Numbered from the stretch's first letter, positions 42,132-51,896 are shown. The stretch: DNA of 64,000 nt from Cupriavidus necator A5-1 (GCF_000744095.1 NZ_JQLI01000001.1:2542001-2606000), one strand, 5' to 3'. The notes: a model not told the origin generated them from the letters alone. Translations and numbers: made by a program.

Positions 42132-43877
42132 ATGGCAGCGCTTGCAGCATGGCGGCGGTGGCAGCGGACGGCGGCAGCCTGGGTGGCCGGACTGGCCTGG
42201 CTGGTTTGCATGGGCTGGACGCATGCCAGCGTGGCGGCGGCGCCAGCCTCAGTGCCTGGCGCAGCGCCGGCGGCGATTGTCGTACACACCGGCGACGCGG
42301 CCGAGTTGCGGCTGATGGACCGGCTGGTCGCCACACTGCGGGCCAACGTCGCGGGCGCCAACCCGGCCGCGCGCGTGGCGCGGGCGCAGCAGGCGTTCGA
42401 CGAACTCTCCAAAGCCGAACTTGCGCTGCCGTCCGGCCAGGTCAGCGGCACCTTGGGCGATGCCCCGATGATCGCGTTCCGGCAGGGCGACCGGCTGCTG
42501 TTCGTGCTCACCGCGCAGGACCTGTCCCCGGAAGACAACCTCATGCTGGAAGCCGCCGCCACGCGTGCCGCGGCCGGGCTGCGCCAGGCCGTCGAGGCGC
42601 GGCGCGCGCACCTGCACTGGCCCAACCTCTTGCGCGGCGCCGCGCTGAGCGCGCTGGGGCTGGCGGTGCTCGTCGCACTAGCGTGGGGCGTGGGGCGTGC
42701 GGGCATCGCGCTGCGTACCCGGGTGCAGGCGGCCCTGCAGCGGCACCTGGAACAGCGCACCGGCGGGGAGTTTGACTGGACCGGCGCGCTCTACCATTTG
42801 ATCGCCCGCATCGTGCAGATCCTGACCATCGGCCTGGTGCTGGCGCTCGCCTTTGTCTGGCTGGACTTCGCGCTGGAGCAGTTCCTGCTGACGCAGCCGA
42901 TGGGCGACCGCATGGGCGCGTTTATCGTCGGGCTGCTGTCGCGCATCGCCCTGTCGATGGTGGCGGCGGTGCCGGGCCTGGTCACGGTGGTGGTTATCCT
43001 GCTGATCACGCGCGCGGTGCAGCGGCCGGTGTCGAATATCTTCAAGGCCGTGCAGAAGGGCCAGATCACCGTGCCCGGCATGCACCCCGAAACCACAGGT
43101 GCGACGCGACGGGTGGCGGCCGTGGTGATCTGGGCGCTGGGCTTTACCTTTGCCTACCCGTATATCCCCGGCTCGGAGAGCGATGTGTTCAAGGGGCTGT
43201 CGGTGCTGCTCGGCTTTATGGTGACGCTGGGATCGGCCAATGTGGTCAACCAGCTGTTGAGCGGCATGGTGGTGGTTTACTCGCGCGCGCTGCGGCGCGG
43301 CGACATGGTGAGCATCGGCGAGACCGTCGGCACCGTGGCTTCGCTCGATGCGTTGTCGGTGAAAGTCATCAACCTGCGCAATGAAGAAGTGACCCTGCCC
43401 TATGCGGTGGTGGTCGGCAGCGCCATCCACAACTACACACGCCACGGCAGCGTGCGCGACCCGCATGCGCACGAGGGCTGGCAGGCGGCGATGATCTCGA
43501 CCTCGGTCACCATCGGCTATGACACGCCGTGGCGGCAGGTCCATGCCATGCTGCTCGCGGCCGCCGCCGAGGCCACGCACGTGGCGCCGTCGCCCACGCC
43601 GTATGTACTGCAGCGCGGGCTGTCGGACTTTCACGTCGAGTACGAACTGTTCGCCGCGCTGGACCAACCGCGTAACCGCTTCTTCGCGCTGTCGGCGCTG
43701 CATGCGGCGATCCAGGACCAGTTCAATGCGCACGGCGTGCAGATCATGTCGCCGCATTTCATGGCGCAGCCGGAACAGACGGTCTATGTGCCGGAGGCCA
43801 AGTGGTACGAGCCGCCGGGCGCGTCGGACATCGATCCGGCGGCGCATCCGCACCGGTCACCGTCGCAGCCGGCATGA
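42132..43877 (+). CDS. MscS-family mechanosensitive channel, large form
   Basis: 581 residues from ATG 42132. A signal-like segment (AAAWVAGLAWLVCMGWTHAS) and a 160-residue periplasmic part precede about five membrane helices (LRGAALSALGLAVLVALAWG near 172; MVAAVPGLVTVVVILLITRA near 275). The MscS pore and upper-beta core follows: NVVNQLLSGMVVVYSRALRR near 373 and GDMVSIGETVGTVASLDALS near 391, ending in the cytoplasmic cage. These channels open on membrane tension. A second MscS gene of 276 residues occurs at 51897. Confidence 0.85.
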   Translation: MAALAAWRRWQRTAAAWVAGLAWLVCMGWTHASVAAAPASVPGAAPAAIVVHTGDAAELRLMDRLVATLRANVAGANPAARVARAQQAFDELSKAELALPSGQVSGTLGDAPMIAFRQGDRLLFVLTAQDLSPEDNLMLEAAATRAAAGLRQAVEARRAHLHWPNLLRGAALSALGLAVLVALAWGVGRAGIALRTRVQAALQRHLEQRTGGEFDWTGALYHLIARIVQILTIGLVLALAFVWLDFALEQFLLTQPMGDRMGAFIVGLLSRIALSMVAAVPGLVTVVVILLITRAVQRPVSNIFKAVQKGQITVPGMHPETTGATRRVAAVVIWALGFTFAYPYIPGSESDVFKGLSVLLGFMVTLGSANVVNQLLSGMVVVYSRALRRGDMVSIGETVGTVASLDALSVKVINLRNEEVTLPYAVVVGSAIHNYTRHGSVRDPHAHEGWQAAMISTSVTIGYDTPWRQVHAMLLAAAAEATHVAPSPTPYVLQRGLSDFHVEYELFAALDQPRNRFFALSALHAAIQDQFNAHGVQIMSPHFMAQPEQTVYVPEAKWYEPPGASDIDPAAHPHRSPSQPA

Positions 43878-43910
43878 GCCATGCGCCGCGACACACCGGA
43901 TCAGCGCGGC

Positions 43911-44333
43911 TCAGTCACCGACGTGCCGTGACTTCCATTGCCCGCTGGGCTGCTTGCAGAACCAGCCGTTCCAGTGTTCCTCGGCGCTGCCGCGCTTGAG
44001 GTCGGACTTCACGCGCCGGCAGGGCTGGCCCTTGTCGGTCTTGCTTTCGATGGGCGTGATGGTGCCGTCGATCTGCTGGCGCCGGCCCGCGGCCGGATAG
44101 GTCCACTCGACGGCCTGGCCGTCGGCGGTATCGTTCAGCGCCTTGCGCACCGACTTGGCAAACGACGTGCCTTCCTTTTCGTTCATCGTGCCGATGATGG
44201 TGCCGCTCAGGTAGTTGTCGAAGTACGCCTGCGCGGGCGCGGCCATGGCGAGCAGCAGGGTGGCGCCCAGCGCGCCGGCGATGGCGGCACGCAGGGCAGG
44301 GCGTGCGGTACGTTGTGTGGGCCGTGGCAGCAT
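43911..44333 (-). CDS. exported protein, RT0821/Lpp0805 surface-antigen-like
   Basis: 140 residues from ATG 44333 after AGGAAT. A signal peptide (AAIAGALGATLLLAMAAPAQ) precedes a domain with YLSGTIIGTMNEKEGTSFAK, KALNDTADGQAVEWTYPAAG, and paired cysteines in GQPCRRVKSDLKRG and HWNGWFCKQPSGQWK. The order 'duplicated helices, W-x-x-P, then two Cys and G-x-W' matches the common-antigen/17-kDa-like exported proteins of proteobacteria. Role unknown. It converges with the MscS gene, 33 bp apart. Confidence 0.62.
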   Translation of the reverse strand: MLPRPTQRTARPALRAAIAGALGATLLLAMAAPAQAYFDNYLSGTIIGTMNEKEGTSFAKSVRKALNDTADGQAVEWTYPAAGRRQQIDGTITPIESKTDKGQPCRRVKSDLKRGSAEEHWNGWFCKQPSGQWKSRHVGD

Positions 44334-44586
44334 GACGATTCCTCTATGGCTTCGTGGTGGCGTTCGGGTGGCATTGTAAGCGCAATGCTGCCGACGACGG
44401 CAGCCACGGCGGGCAACGCTGCGGCGGCGAGCGCGCATGCCGCGTCGCGCGGTTGACACATGCAAGGCCCTGACCTAGCGTTGATTGTTGCCCCGACGCT
44501 TGCCGCCCCTCACGCGCCGCAACTGCTGCCGCTGCGCCCCTACCTATATAGCCATGGCAAGCGCTATCCCTGCGAGAGGAGATCCC

Positions 44587-44922
44587 ATGAAGCTGCGCTA
44601 TCTCACCATCGGCCTGGCGCTTGCCTGCGCCTTCGGCACGCTGCACGCCCAGACCGCGGGCAAGACCGACAAGTTCAATCCCTACACCGACGGAGCCAAG
44701 CAGGACAAATTCAGCCCATACTCTGATGGCGCAAAAAGTGACAACGTGACCTCGCTGAACCCGGGCGCGCGACCTGATCAACTGGAGCCGATCCAGGACG
44801 GCGCGCAGAAGTCCTTTGACTCCTACAGCCAGGGCGGCATGAAGAGCGGCAAGTTTGATACGTACTCCGACGGCGCCAGGAGTGGCAAGTTCGATACGTA
44901 TTCGGAAGGGGCCAAGAAGTAA
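44587..44922 (+). CDS. secreted protein made of seven 12-residue repeats
   Basis: 111 residues from ATG 44587 with AGAGGAGATC upstream. A signal peptide (MKLRYLTIGLALACAFGTLH) is followed by seven roughly 12-residue units: DKFNPYTDGAKQ, DKFSPYSDGAKS, DNVTSLNPGARP, DQLEPIQDGAQK, SFDSYSQGGMKS, GKFDTYSDGARS and GKFDTYSEGAKK. The consensus is x-K-F-x-x-Y-S-D-G-A-K. The last two units are nearly identical at the DNA level, which points to recent duplication. I know of no assigned function; the Asp/Gly turns could bind cations or form a beta-solenoid. Confidence 0.7.
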   Translation: MKLRYLTIGLALACAFGTLHAQTAGKTDKFNPYTDGAKQDKFSPYSDGAKSDNVTSLNPGARPDQLEPIQDGAQKSFDSYSQGGMKSGKFDTYSDGARSGKFDTYSEGAKK

Positions 44923-45290
44923 CACTGTATTAAAGGGTCCGCCGGCCGGCGGACCCGGATATCCAGCGGATACCGATGGGCCGGCAAGCATTGTCTACGC
45001 CGGGGTGGGTGGCCGTGTGACCCCGGCGCCCGCAAAGCCTTGCCTGGAGCGGCTTCCGGGCAACCTGGCGAACATTTTGTTTCAAACCTTGCGTGATCGA
45101 AACGTGACTTTGGCGTCTCGAATTGTTATGGTTTATTGCGCATCGCAACAAACCGGACACACTGCCTCACGGGCCGATCGCTTCGTCTCCGGGCCACGCC
45201 ACTTCGCGCCGGGCCCGTCTCTTGCTGTGCCGTCCTTCGTTCCGACCGCCGATGCCGGTCATCCCGATTCAACCGCTCACCCTGGCATAC
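44923..45290. other. 368-bp intergenic region before opgG
   Basis: It starts with the perfect palindrome at 44935-44956. An AT-richer stretch follows near 45075-45160, with GTTTC-N14-GAAAC (about 45079-45102), and probably holds the opgG promoter. ATG codons exist upstream in the opgG frame but do not extend the signal peptide sensibly. Confidence 0.45.
44935..44956. terminator. palindromic terminator-like hairpin after the repeat protein gene
   Basis: GGGTCCGCCGG joined to CCGGCGGACCC is a perfect 22-bp palindrome 13 bp after the stop codon of the 12-residue repeat protein. No T-run follows, so it is either Rho-assisted or a 3'-end stabiliser. Confidence 0.55.
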
Positions 45291-46898
45291 ATGTCACCGA
45301 CCGCCACGCCACACTTGTCCGCAACGCTATTTCCGCCCGCCCGCGCGCTCACCGCCGGCCCGGGCGCTCGCCGCCGCGCGCAGCGCGCAGGCTTGCGGAT
45401 TGCGGCATGGCTTGGCGGCGGCGCGCTGGCGCTGTGTGCCATGGCCGCGCATGCGTTCGACTTCGACACCGTGGCGGCGCGCGCGCGCCAGCTGGCGGCA
45501 TCGCCATACAAGGCGCCGCCGCAAAACCTGCCGCGCGAGTTGCGCGAGCTGTCCTACGAACGCTACCGCGAAATCGAATACAAGCCCGAACGTTTCGCCT
45601 GGCGCGGCACGCGCTCGCCGTTCGAGCTGTCGTTCTTCCACGAGGGCATGGTGTTCGACCAGCCCGTGCGTATCCATGAAGTGGTGGGCAACAGCGTGCG
45701 CGAGTTCCGCTTCGACCCCTCTGCGTTCAACTACGGCCCGCACAAGGTCGATGCCGCCAAGCTCAAGACGCTGGGCTTCGCAGGCTTCCGCATCCTCTAT
45801 CCGCTCAACGGCAAGCGCAAGGACGAGCTGGCGTCGTTCCTCGGCGCGAGCTATTTCCGCGCGCTCGGCAAGGACCAGTGGTATGGGCTGTCTGCGCGTG
45901 GCCTGGCGGTGGACACCGCGCTCAATTCGGGCGAGGAGTTCCCGCGCTTCGTCGAATACTGGATCGAACGCCCCGCGGCCAACACCAAGGAGATCACGAT
46001 CTACGCGCTGATGGATTCGCGCCGCATGAGCGGCGCGTACCGCTTCACCATCAAGCCCGGCGAGGAGACCGCGATGGAGGTCAAGTCGCGCCTGTTCCTG
46101 CGCGAGAACGTGACCAAGCTGGGCCTGGCGCCGCTGACCAGCATGTACCTGTATGGCGAGAACCAGCCGTCGCCGGCGCAGGATTTCCGGCCCGAGGTGC
46201 ATGACTCGGATGGCCTGTCGATCCACCTGGGCACGGGCGAATGGGTGTGGCGCCCGCTGGTCAACCCCAAGCGGCTGCTGGTCACATCCTTCGCGGCGAC
46301 CAACCCTCAGGGCTTCGGGCTGATGCAGCGCGACCGCAGCTTCAGCAATTACCAGGAACTCGGCGCGTGGTACGAGCGCCGGCCCAGCGGCTGGGTGCAG
46401 CCGCGCGGCAACTGGGGCTCGGGCCGTGTGGAGCTGGTGCTGATCCCGACGCCGGACGAGACCAACGACAACATCGTCGCTTACTGGGTGCCGGACAACC
46501 CGCCCAAGCCGAAGCAACCCTTCGACTACGAATACCGGCTGCTGTGGCAGAAGGACGGCGAACAACAGCCGCCGCTGTCGTGGGTGACCCAAACCCGCCT
46601 GGGCCAGGGCCAGACCCGCAACAAGGAGGACATGAGCTTTTCGCTGGTGGTGGACTTCGAAGGCCCGTCCTTCCGCAGGCTGCCGGCTGACGTTCGCATC
46701 GACCCGGTGGTTTCGGCCGATGCCAACGGTGAACTATTGAAGACGTCGGTACAACGCAATGAGGCGACCGGCGGCTGGCGCATGACCATGGTGATGCGCC
46801 GCAAGGACGAAACCAAGCCGGTAGAGTTGCGCGGCTATCTTCGCAACGGCAATACAACCCTATCCGAGACGTGGAGCTACATCTTACCCCCCGGCTAA
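45291..46898 (+). CDS. opgG: glucan biosynthesis protein G (periplasmic)
   Basis: 535 residues from ATG 45291. A long twin-Arg-like leader (GARRRAQRAGLRIAAWLGGG) with cleavage near AHA-F directs it to the periplasm. The mature domain has FDFDTVAARARQLAASPYKA, FELSFFHEGMVFDQPVRIHE near residue 112, and AYWVPDNPPKPKQPFDYEYR near 395. OpgG backbones and branches osmoregulated periplasmic glucans made by OpgH. Its last 28 bases overlap opgH, giving a tight operon. Confidence 0.93.
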   Translation: MSPTATPHLSATLFPPARALTAGPGARRRAQRAGLRIAAWLGGGALALCAMAAHAFDFDTVAARARQLAASPYKAPPQNLPRELRELSYERYREIEYKPERFAWRGTRSPFELSFFHEGMVFDQPVRIHEVVGNSVREFRFDPSAFNYGPHKVDAAKLKTLGFAGFRILYPLNGKRKDELASFLGASYFRALGKDQWYGLSARGLAVDTALNSGEEFPRFVEYWIERPAANTKEITIYALMDSRRMSGAYRFTIKPGEETAMEVKSRLFLRENVTKLGLAPLTSMYLYGENQPSPAQDFRPEVHDSDGLSIHLGTGEWVWRPLVNPKRLLVTSFAATNPQGFGLMQRDRSFSNYQELGAWYERRPSGWVQPRGNWGSGRVELVLIPTPDETNDNIVAYWVPDNPPKPKQPFDYEYRLLWQKDGEQQPPLSWVTQTRLGQGQTRNKEDMSFSLVVDFEGPSFRRLPADVRIDPVVSADANGELLKTSVQRNEATGGWRMTMVMRRKDETKPVELRGYLRNGNTTLSETWSYILPPG

Positions 46899-49489
46899 AG
46901 CAGCGACCGGCCCAGGCGGCGGCATGCGAGCGCTATGTCGACCGCCTGCCCGTATCGCCTGAAGTGCGCAGCGAACTGCTGGCAGACGGCCCGAGCGCCG
47001 CGGCCACGCCTGCTGCACCCCTCACACCCGTGGCATCCGGTGCCCCCGTGATATCCGTCACTCCGGACGGCCGCGACGCGCAGGACGCGATCGCGCGCCT
47101 GCAGTCGCGCCTCGCCGCCAAGGACGCGCCGGCCGCGCAGGGCGGCAGCGCCTACGCCTCCGTCGGCCGCCGTTTCGCGATGGCATACGGCAATCCGCAG
47201 GTAGGCGGCGAATCGCTGCTGCAGCGGCGCGAAGACGGCACCGTCAAGGTCGACACCGGCCCCGAGCCCGAGCGCAGCTCGATGGTGCCGCGCCAGTGGC
47301 CGCCGCATATCGTCACCGGCTGGCTGCGCAATACCTGGCGCCGCATGCTGGGCCGCCCGCCGGTGCCCGAGACCTGGGACACCCTGCACGACGGCCCCGA
47401 TGCCGAAGGCAAGTGGCACCCGGCGGGCTCGCACCGCCGCTGGTTCCTGCTGGGCCTGGTCGTGATCCAGACCGTGCTGGCCACGTACTTCATGACCAGC
47501 GTGCTGCCGTACCACGGCGCCGACCCGCTCGAGATCGCGATCCTGGGGCTGTTCGCCGTCCTGTTCTCGTGGGTGTCGGCCGGTTTCTGGACGGCCATGA
47601 TGGGCTTCCTGGTGCTGGCCAAGGGCGGCGACCGCCACCTGATCTCGCGCTCGGCCGCGCCTGACGGGCCGCTCGCGCCGGAGGCGCGCACCGCGGTCAT
47701 CATGCCGATCTGCAATGAGGACGTGACCCGCGTGTTCGCGGGCTTGCGCGCCACCTATGAATCGATGGCGCGCACCAGCCACCTGGCCAACTTCGATTTC
47801 ATCGTGCTGTCGGACAGCGGCAACCCCGACCTGCGCACCGCCGAGCACGATGCCTGGATGGAGCTTTGCCGCGCCGTCGGCGGCTTCGGCCGCATCTTCT
47901 ACCGCTGGCGCCGCCACCGCGTGAAGCGCAAGACCGGCAACGTGGCCGACTTCTGCCGCCGCTGGGGCAGCAAGTACCGCTACATGGTGGTGCTCGATGC
48001 GGACAGCGTGATGAACGGCGACTGCCTGGCCACGCTGGTGCGGCTGATGGAAGCCAACCCCGGCGCCGGCATCATCCAGACCGCGCCGCTGGCGGTGGGC
48101 CGCGAAACGCTCTATGCGCGCGTGCAGCAGTTCGCCACGCGCGTGTACGGGCCGCTGTTTACCGCGGGGCTGCACTACTGGCAGCTCGGTGAATCGCACT
48201 ACTGGGGCCACAACGCCATCATCCGCGTCAAGCCGTTCATCGAGCATTGCGCGCTGGCGCCGCTGCCGGGCCGTGGCCCGCTCTCGGGCGAGATCCTGTC
48301 GCACGACTTCGTCGAAGCCGCGCTGATGCGCCGTGCGGGGTGGGGCGTGTGGATCGCCTACGACCTGGAAGGCTCGTACGAAGAACTGCCGCCGAACCTG
48401 CTGGACGAGGTCAAGCGCGACCGCCGCTGGTGCCAGGGCAACCTGATGAACTTCCGACTGTGGCTCAAGCAGGGCTTCCACGTGGTGCACCGCGCGGTGT
48501 TCCTGACCGGCATCATGGCCTACCTGTCGGCGCCGCTGTGGCTGCTGTTCCTGCTGCTGTCCACCGCGATGCTGGCCAAGCACGCGCTGGTGCCGCCGGA
48601 GTACTTCACGCAGCAGTACCAGTTGTTCCCGACCTGGCCCGAGTGGCATCCCGAAAAGGCGCTGGCGCTGTTCTCCGCCACCGCGACGCTGCTGTTCCTG
48701 CCCAAGCTGGCCAGCGTGGTGCTGCTGATGAAGCAGGCGCGGCGCTACGGCGGCGCGGTGCAGCTGTTCGCCAGCATGCTGATCGAGGTGCTGCTGTCCG
48801 CGCTGCTGGCGCCCACGCGCATGCTGTTCCATACCAAGTTCGTGATCGCCGCGTACAGCGGATGGGGTATCTCGTGGAAGTCGCCGCCGCGTGAAGACGC
48901 GGAGACGTCCTGGGGCGAGGCCTTCCGCCGCCATGGCTGGCATACCGCGCTGGGGCTGGCATGGGGTGGCCTGGTGTACTGGCTGAACCCGTCCTACGTG
49001 CTGTGGCTGCTGCCGATCGTCGGCTCGCTGGCACTGTCGATCCCGTTGTCGGTGATGCTGTCGCGGGTGTCGTTCGGACGTGCCTCGCGCAATGCGGGGC
49101 TATTCATGATCCCCGAGGAGACGCTGGTCCCGCGCGAGATCGTCGAGACCCAGCAGCATGTTGAAAATGCCGCGGAAACGCCGGACTTTGTCGATGCCGT
49201 GGTCGACCCGGTCACCAACGCACTGATGTGCGCGACCGCCACGCCGCGCACCATCCAGCCGGATTCGGCACGGATGCGCCACGAGGGGCTGGTCGTTCAT
49301 GCGCTGACCCATGGGCCGCGCGCGCTGACCCCGGCGCAGAAACATCTGCTGCTGGGCAACCCGTTCGCGCTGGCGCGCCTGCATGAACTGGTGTGGGGCT
49401 CGCCGCTGGCCGATGCCGGCTGGAAGGACACGCGCGTGCTGATGCGCCGCGCGGCCAACGTGCTGCCGCTGCGTCCGCGCGCGGCCTGA
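46871..49489 (+). CDS. opgH: glucans biosynthesis glucosyltransferase H
   Basis: 872 residues from GTG 46871, inside the 3' end of opgG. Family-2 glycosyltransferase motifs: AVIMPICNEDVTRVFAGLRA near residue 276, YMVVLDADSVMNGDCLATLV near 368, and the QxxRW-like RRWCQGNLMNFRLWLKQGFH near 519. Membrane helices flank the core (WFLLGLVVIQTVLATYFMTS; YLSAPLWLLFLLLSTAMLAK). OpgH polymerises UDP-glucose into linear beta-1,2 glucans and exports them. Upstream of opgH the GTG start has no separate ribosome site, so coupling to opgG is likely. Confidence 0.93.
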   Translation: MELHLTPRLKQRPAQAAACERYVDRLPVSPEVRSELLADGPSAAATPAAPLTPVASGAPVISVTPDGRDAQDAIARLQSRLAAKDAPAAQGGSAYASVGRRFAMAYGNPQVGGESLLQRREDGTVKVDTGPEPERSSMVPRQWPPHIVTGWLRNTWRRMLGRPPVPETWDTLHDGPDAEGKWHPAGSHRRWFLLGLVVIQTVLATYFMTSVLPYHGADPLEIAILGLFAVLFSWVSAGFWTAMMGFLVLAKGGDRHLISRSAAPDGPLAPEARTAVIMPICNEDVTRVFAGLRATYESMARTSHLANFDFIVLSDSGNPDLRTAEHDAWMELCRAVGGFGRIFYRWRRHRVKRKTGNVADFCRRWGSKYRYMVVLDADSVMNGDCLATLVRLMEANPGAGIIQTAPLAVGRETLYARVQQFATRVYGPLFTAGLHYWQLGESHYWGHNAIIRVKPFIEHCALAPLPGRGPLSGEILSHDFVEAALMRRAGWGVWIAYDLEGSYEELPPNLLDEVKRDRRWCQGNLMNFRLWLKQGFHVVHRAVFLTGIMAYLSAPLWLLFLLLSTAMLAKHALVPPEYFTQQYQLFPTWPEWHPEKALALFSATATLLFLPKLASVVLLMKQARRYGGAVQLFASMLIEVLLSALLAPTRMLFHTKFVIAAYSGWGISWKSPPREDAETSWGEAFRRHGWHTALGLAWGGLVYWLNPSYVLWLLPIVGSLALSIPLSVMLSRVSFGRASRNAGLFMIPEETLVPREIVETQQHVENAAETPDFVDAVVDPVTNALMCATATPRTIQPDSARMRHEGLVVHALTHGPRALTPAQKHLLLGNPFALARLHELVWGSPLADAGWKDTRVLMRRAANVLPLRPRAA

Positions 49490-49533
49490 GGCGCGCAGCC
49501 AAAAGCGGCAAAAAGCAGCAAGAAGCAGCAGAA

Positions 49534-49569
49534 ACGACAACGGCCCGCGTGAAAGCGGGCCGTTGTCGT
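49534..49569. terminator. terminator after opgH
   Basis: ACGACAACGGCCCGC and GCGGGCCGTTGTCGT are perfect 15-bp arms around a six-base loop (GTGAAA). It lies 45 bp after opgH and 47 bp after the convergent gene's stop, so it can serve both. Confidence 0.85.
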
Positions 49570-49615
49570 TGGCTGCAACCAAATCTCCTGTTGCAACCGA
49601 TTCTTGTTTATCGTG

Positions 49616-50212
49616 TCAGCGCAGCGCGGCGGTGCAGATCGGCGAGTTGATATAGACGTCGCCCACGCGGCGCTCGCCCCGGTCCTTGCGCGTCATATAG
49701 CGGAACATCAGGCTGACGCCGAGCTTGGTCAGGATTTCCACGTCGCGGTTTGCGCAGATATTGCGCTGCAGCGGCGCGGCGTAATTGACCTCGAAGCTGG
49801 CCAGGTCCAGCATCGGCCCGCGATAGTTGGTGAGTTCGAGCTGGAACAGCACGTGCTTGCCCGGCACCGACTGGCAGCGGCGCAGGCGCGTTTCGCCGTC
49901 GATCTCGATCGGCAGCGCATCGTTGAGCTGGCGGCAGGCGCGCGCTAGCACGTTGTCCGGGCGCGTGGTGTTGCGCAGTAGTTCGGGCACGCCCGCGGCG
50001 CCGGTGTTCTGGCCGGTGGCCGCGCCCTTGAGCATGCGCGACAAGGCGTCGGCTTCATCGATCACTGGGGCGACCGGCGCCGAGGCGGCGGCGTTGCGCG
50101 TCAGTGCCGGCGCGGCCGTGGCCATCAATGGCACGGGCAGCACCCACAGCAGCGCAGCCGCGAGTGCGGCCGGGCCAAGCGAAGCGGAAAGCGGCGTTTG
50201 TCGTATTCTCAT
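49616..50212 (-). CDS. exported protein of unknown function
   Basis: 198 residues from ATG 50212. A signal peptide (LGPAALAAALLWVLPVPLMA) precedes an Ala-rich linker and a C-terminal domain with LARACRQLNDALPIEIDGET, RLRRCQSVPGKHVLFQLELT, NICANRDVEILTKLGVSLMF and YINSPICTAALR. Four cysteines could form two disulfides in the periplasm. I do not recognise the family. The gene is convergent to opgH across the terminator. Confidence 0.6.
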   Translation of the reverse strand: MRIRQTPLSASLGPAALAAALLWVLPVPLMATAAPALTRNAAASAPVAPVIDEADALSRMLKGAATGQNTGAAGVPELLRNTTRPDNVLARACRQLNDALPIEIDGETRLRRCQSVPGKHVLFQLELTNYRGPMLDLASFEVNYAAPLQRNICANRDVEILTKLGVSLMFRYMTRKDRGERRVGDVYINSPICTAALR

Positions 50213-50665
50213 GCAGGCTAACGTTGCCGGGACCGGTACTGTCGTCCGTCTCTGCGTGGCCGCCGGCGCTCTGGCGATCTCTCTCGCGCCGACAGGCTCG
50301 CATTGTACTCTCCACCCCGGCGGGCGTGAAAGGTACGGCACACTGCGAGGACGTCCGGATTGCATCGGGAGCGCGCATTTGCTGCATGCATGCAAGCGAT
50401 TGCCTGACATCACTATCCAACAAAAATGCCAGGCATGCCATCTTCATCGAAGCCGGCGTTGGCGTGGCGTTGCCATGGTGCGCGACCGAGCTTTCCGGCG
50501 CTCAACGCCAATTTTCCTGAACGACAGTTTCAAACCGCAGCACGCCCGAGACGCAGCCTTTTCGTTATGCTGTGCAACAATTGCCCCTTTGCACGCGTTG
50601 CACGGGCCGGCTGCTTCGCAAGCAGGCCGGCCGCGCGTGACCACCGCCGTTCCCGGATGCCTTCC
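50213..50665. other. 453-bp divergent intergenic region
   Basis: It lies between the exported-protein gene (minus) and the Bcr/CflA gene (plus). I see no operator or terminator that can be defended. The AT-richer part near 50400-50440 (ATCCAACAAAAATGCC) is the only promoter-like patch. Open frames through it look like noise. Confidence 0.4.
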
Positions 50666-51871
50666 ATGTCTCGTTCCCCGAGCGCTGCCTCGCCGGCGCG
50701 TTTTCCCGCCTGGCTGCTGATCTGCGGCTCGCTGATGGCGATCGCGCCGCTGTCGATCGACATGTACCTGCCCAGCTTCCCGTCGCTGGCCGGCGATCTC
50801 GGCGTGGACATCGGCCGGGTGCAGCTCACGCTTGGCACCTTCCTGGTGGGGCTGGCGCTGGGGCAGGCGTTCTACGGGCCATTCAGCGACCGTTTCGGGC
50901 GCAAGCCACCGCTTTATGTCGGGCTGGGCCTCTATGTGGTGGCCGCCATCGGCTGCGCGCTGGCGCGCAGCGTGGAGTCGCTGATGCTGTGGCGCTTCCT
51001 GCAAGCGCTGGGCGGCTGCGCGGGCATGGTGATGGCGCGCGCGGTGATCCGCGACCGGCTCGAGGCGCATGAATCCGCGCGTGCGTTCTCGTCGCTGATG
51101 CTGGTGATGGGGCTGGCGCCGATCCTCGCGCCGATCGTCGGCGGGGCGATCCTGACGGCGTCGGGCTGGCGCACGATCTTCTGGGTATTGGCGGCGGCCG
51201 GGACCATGATCCTGCTCCTGGTGCACTGGCGCATGGAGGAATCGCTGGACCACAGCCGCGCGGCGCCGCTGCGGCTCGGCACTGTGGCCAGGAGCTACGC
51301 CGAGTTGCTGCGCGACCGGGAATTCCTGGGCTATTCGCTGTCAGCCGGCTTCGGCTCGGCGGGCATGTTCGCCTATATCTCCGGCTCGCCGTTCGTGCTG
51401 ATCGAGCTGCATGGCATCGCGGCGTCGCACTACGGCTTTGTGTTCGGCGCCAATGCGCTGGGGCTGATCGCGATGTCGCAGCTCAATGGCCGGCTGGTGC
51501 GCGGCCGCTCGCTCGACCATGTGCTAGGGCGCGCGCTGCTGGGGGCCTGCGCGGCAGGCGTCGGGCTGGCCGTCGCTGCGCTTGCGGGGGTGGCCGTGCT
51601 GCCGGTACTGCTGGCCGGCTTTTTCGTCTTTATCGCGGCCCTGGGTTGCGTCACCCCGAATGCGTCTGCGCTGGCGCTGGCGCACCAGGGCCATCGCGCC
51701 GGCACGGCCTCGGCGCTGATGGGCACGCTGCAGTTTTCACTGGGCACGCTGGGCGGGGCGGCCGTCAGCGTGTGGCGTGACGGCACCGCGCTGCCGCTGG
51801 CGGTGGTGATGGCGGTATGCGGCATCGGCGCGGTGCTGATGCGGCACTACGGCCGCTCCGGCACGCGCTGA
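50666..51871 (+). CDS. Bcr/CflA-family multidrug efflux MFS transporter
   Basis: 401 residues from ATG 50666 (ATG 50657 is an alternative). Twelve-helix DHA1 transporter: FPAWLLICGSLMAIAPLSID near residue 12, MYLPSFPSLAGDLGVDIGRV near 33 and GQAFYGPFSDRFGRKPPLYV near 66, then VIRDRLEAHESARAFSSLML. The MYLPSFP and YGPFSDRFGRKP motifs are specific to the Bcr/CflA group that exports bicyclomycin, sulfonamides and other drugs. No adjacent regulator gene is visible. Confidence 0.88.
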   Translation: MSRSPSAASPARFPAWLLICGSLMAIAPLSIDMYLPSFPSLAGDLGVDIGRVQLTLGTFLVGLALGQAFYGPFSDRFGRKPPLYVGLGLYVVAAIGCALARSVESLMLWRFLQALGGCAGMVMARAVIRDRLEAHESARAFSSLMLVMGLAPILAPIVGGAILTASGWRTIFWVLAAAGTMILLLVHWRMEESLDHSRAAPLRLGTVARSYAELLRDREFLGYSLSAGFGSAGMFAYISGSPFVLIELHGIAASHYGFVFGANALGLIAMSQLNGRLVRGRSLDHVLGRALLGACAAGVGLAVAALAGVAVLPVLLAGFFVFIAALGCVTPNASALALAHQGHRAGTASALMGTLQFSLGTLGGAAVSVWRDGTALPLAVVMAVCGIGAVLMRHYGRSGTR

Positions 51872-51896
51872 TGCCGCGCGCCGATGTCGGCTGGCC

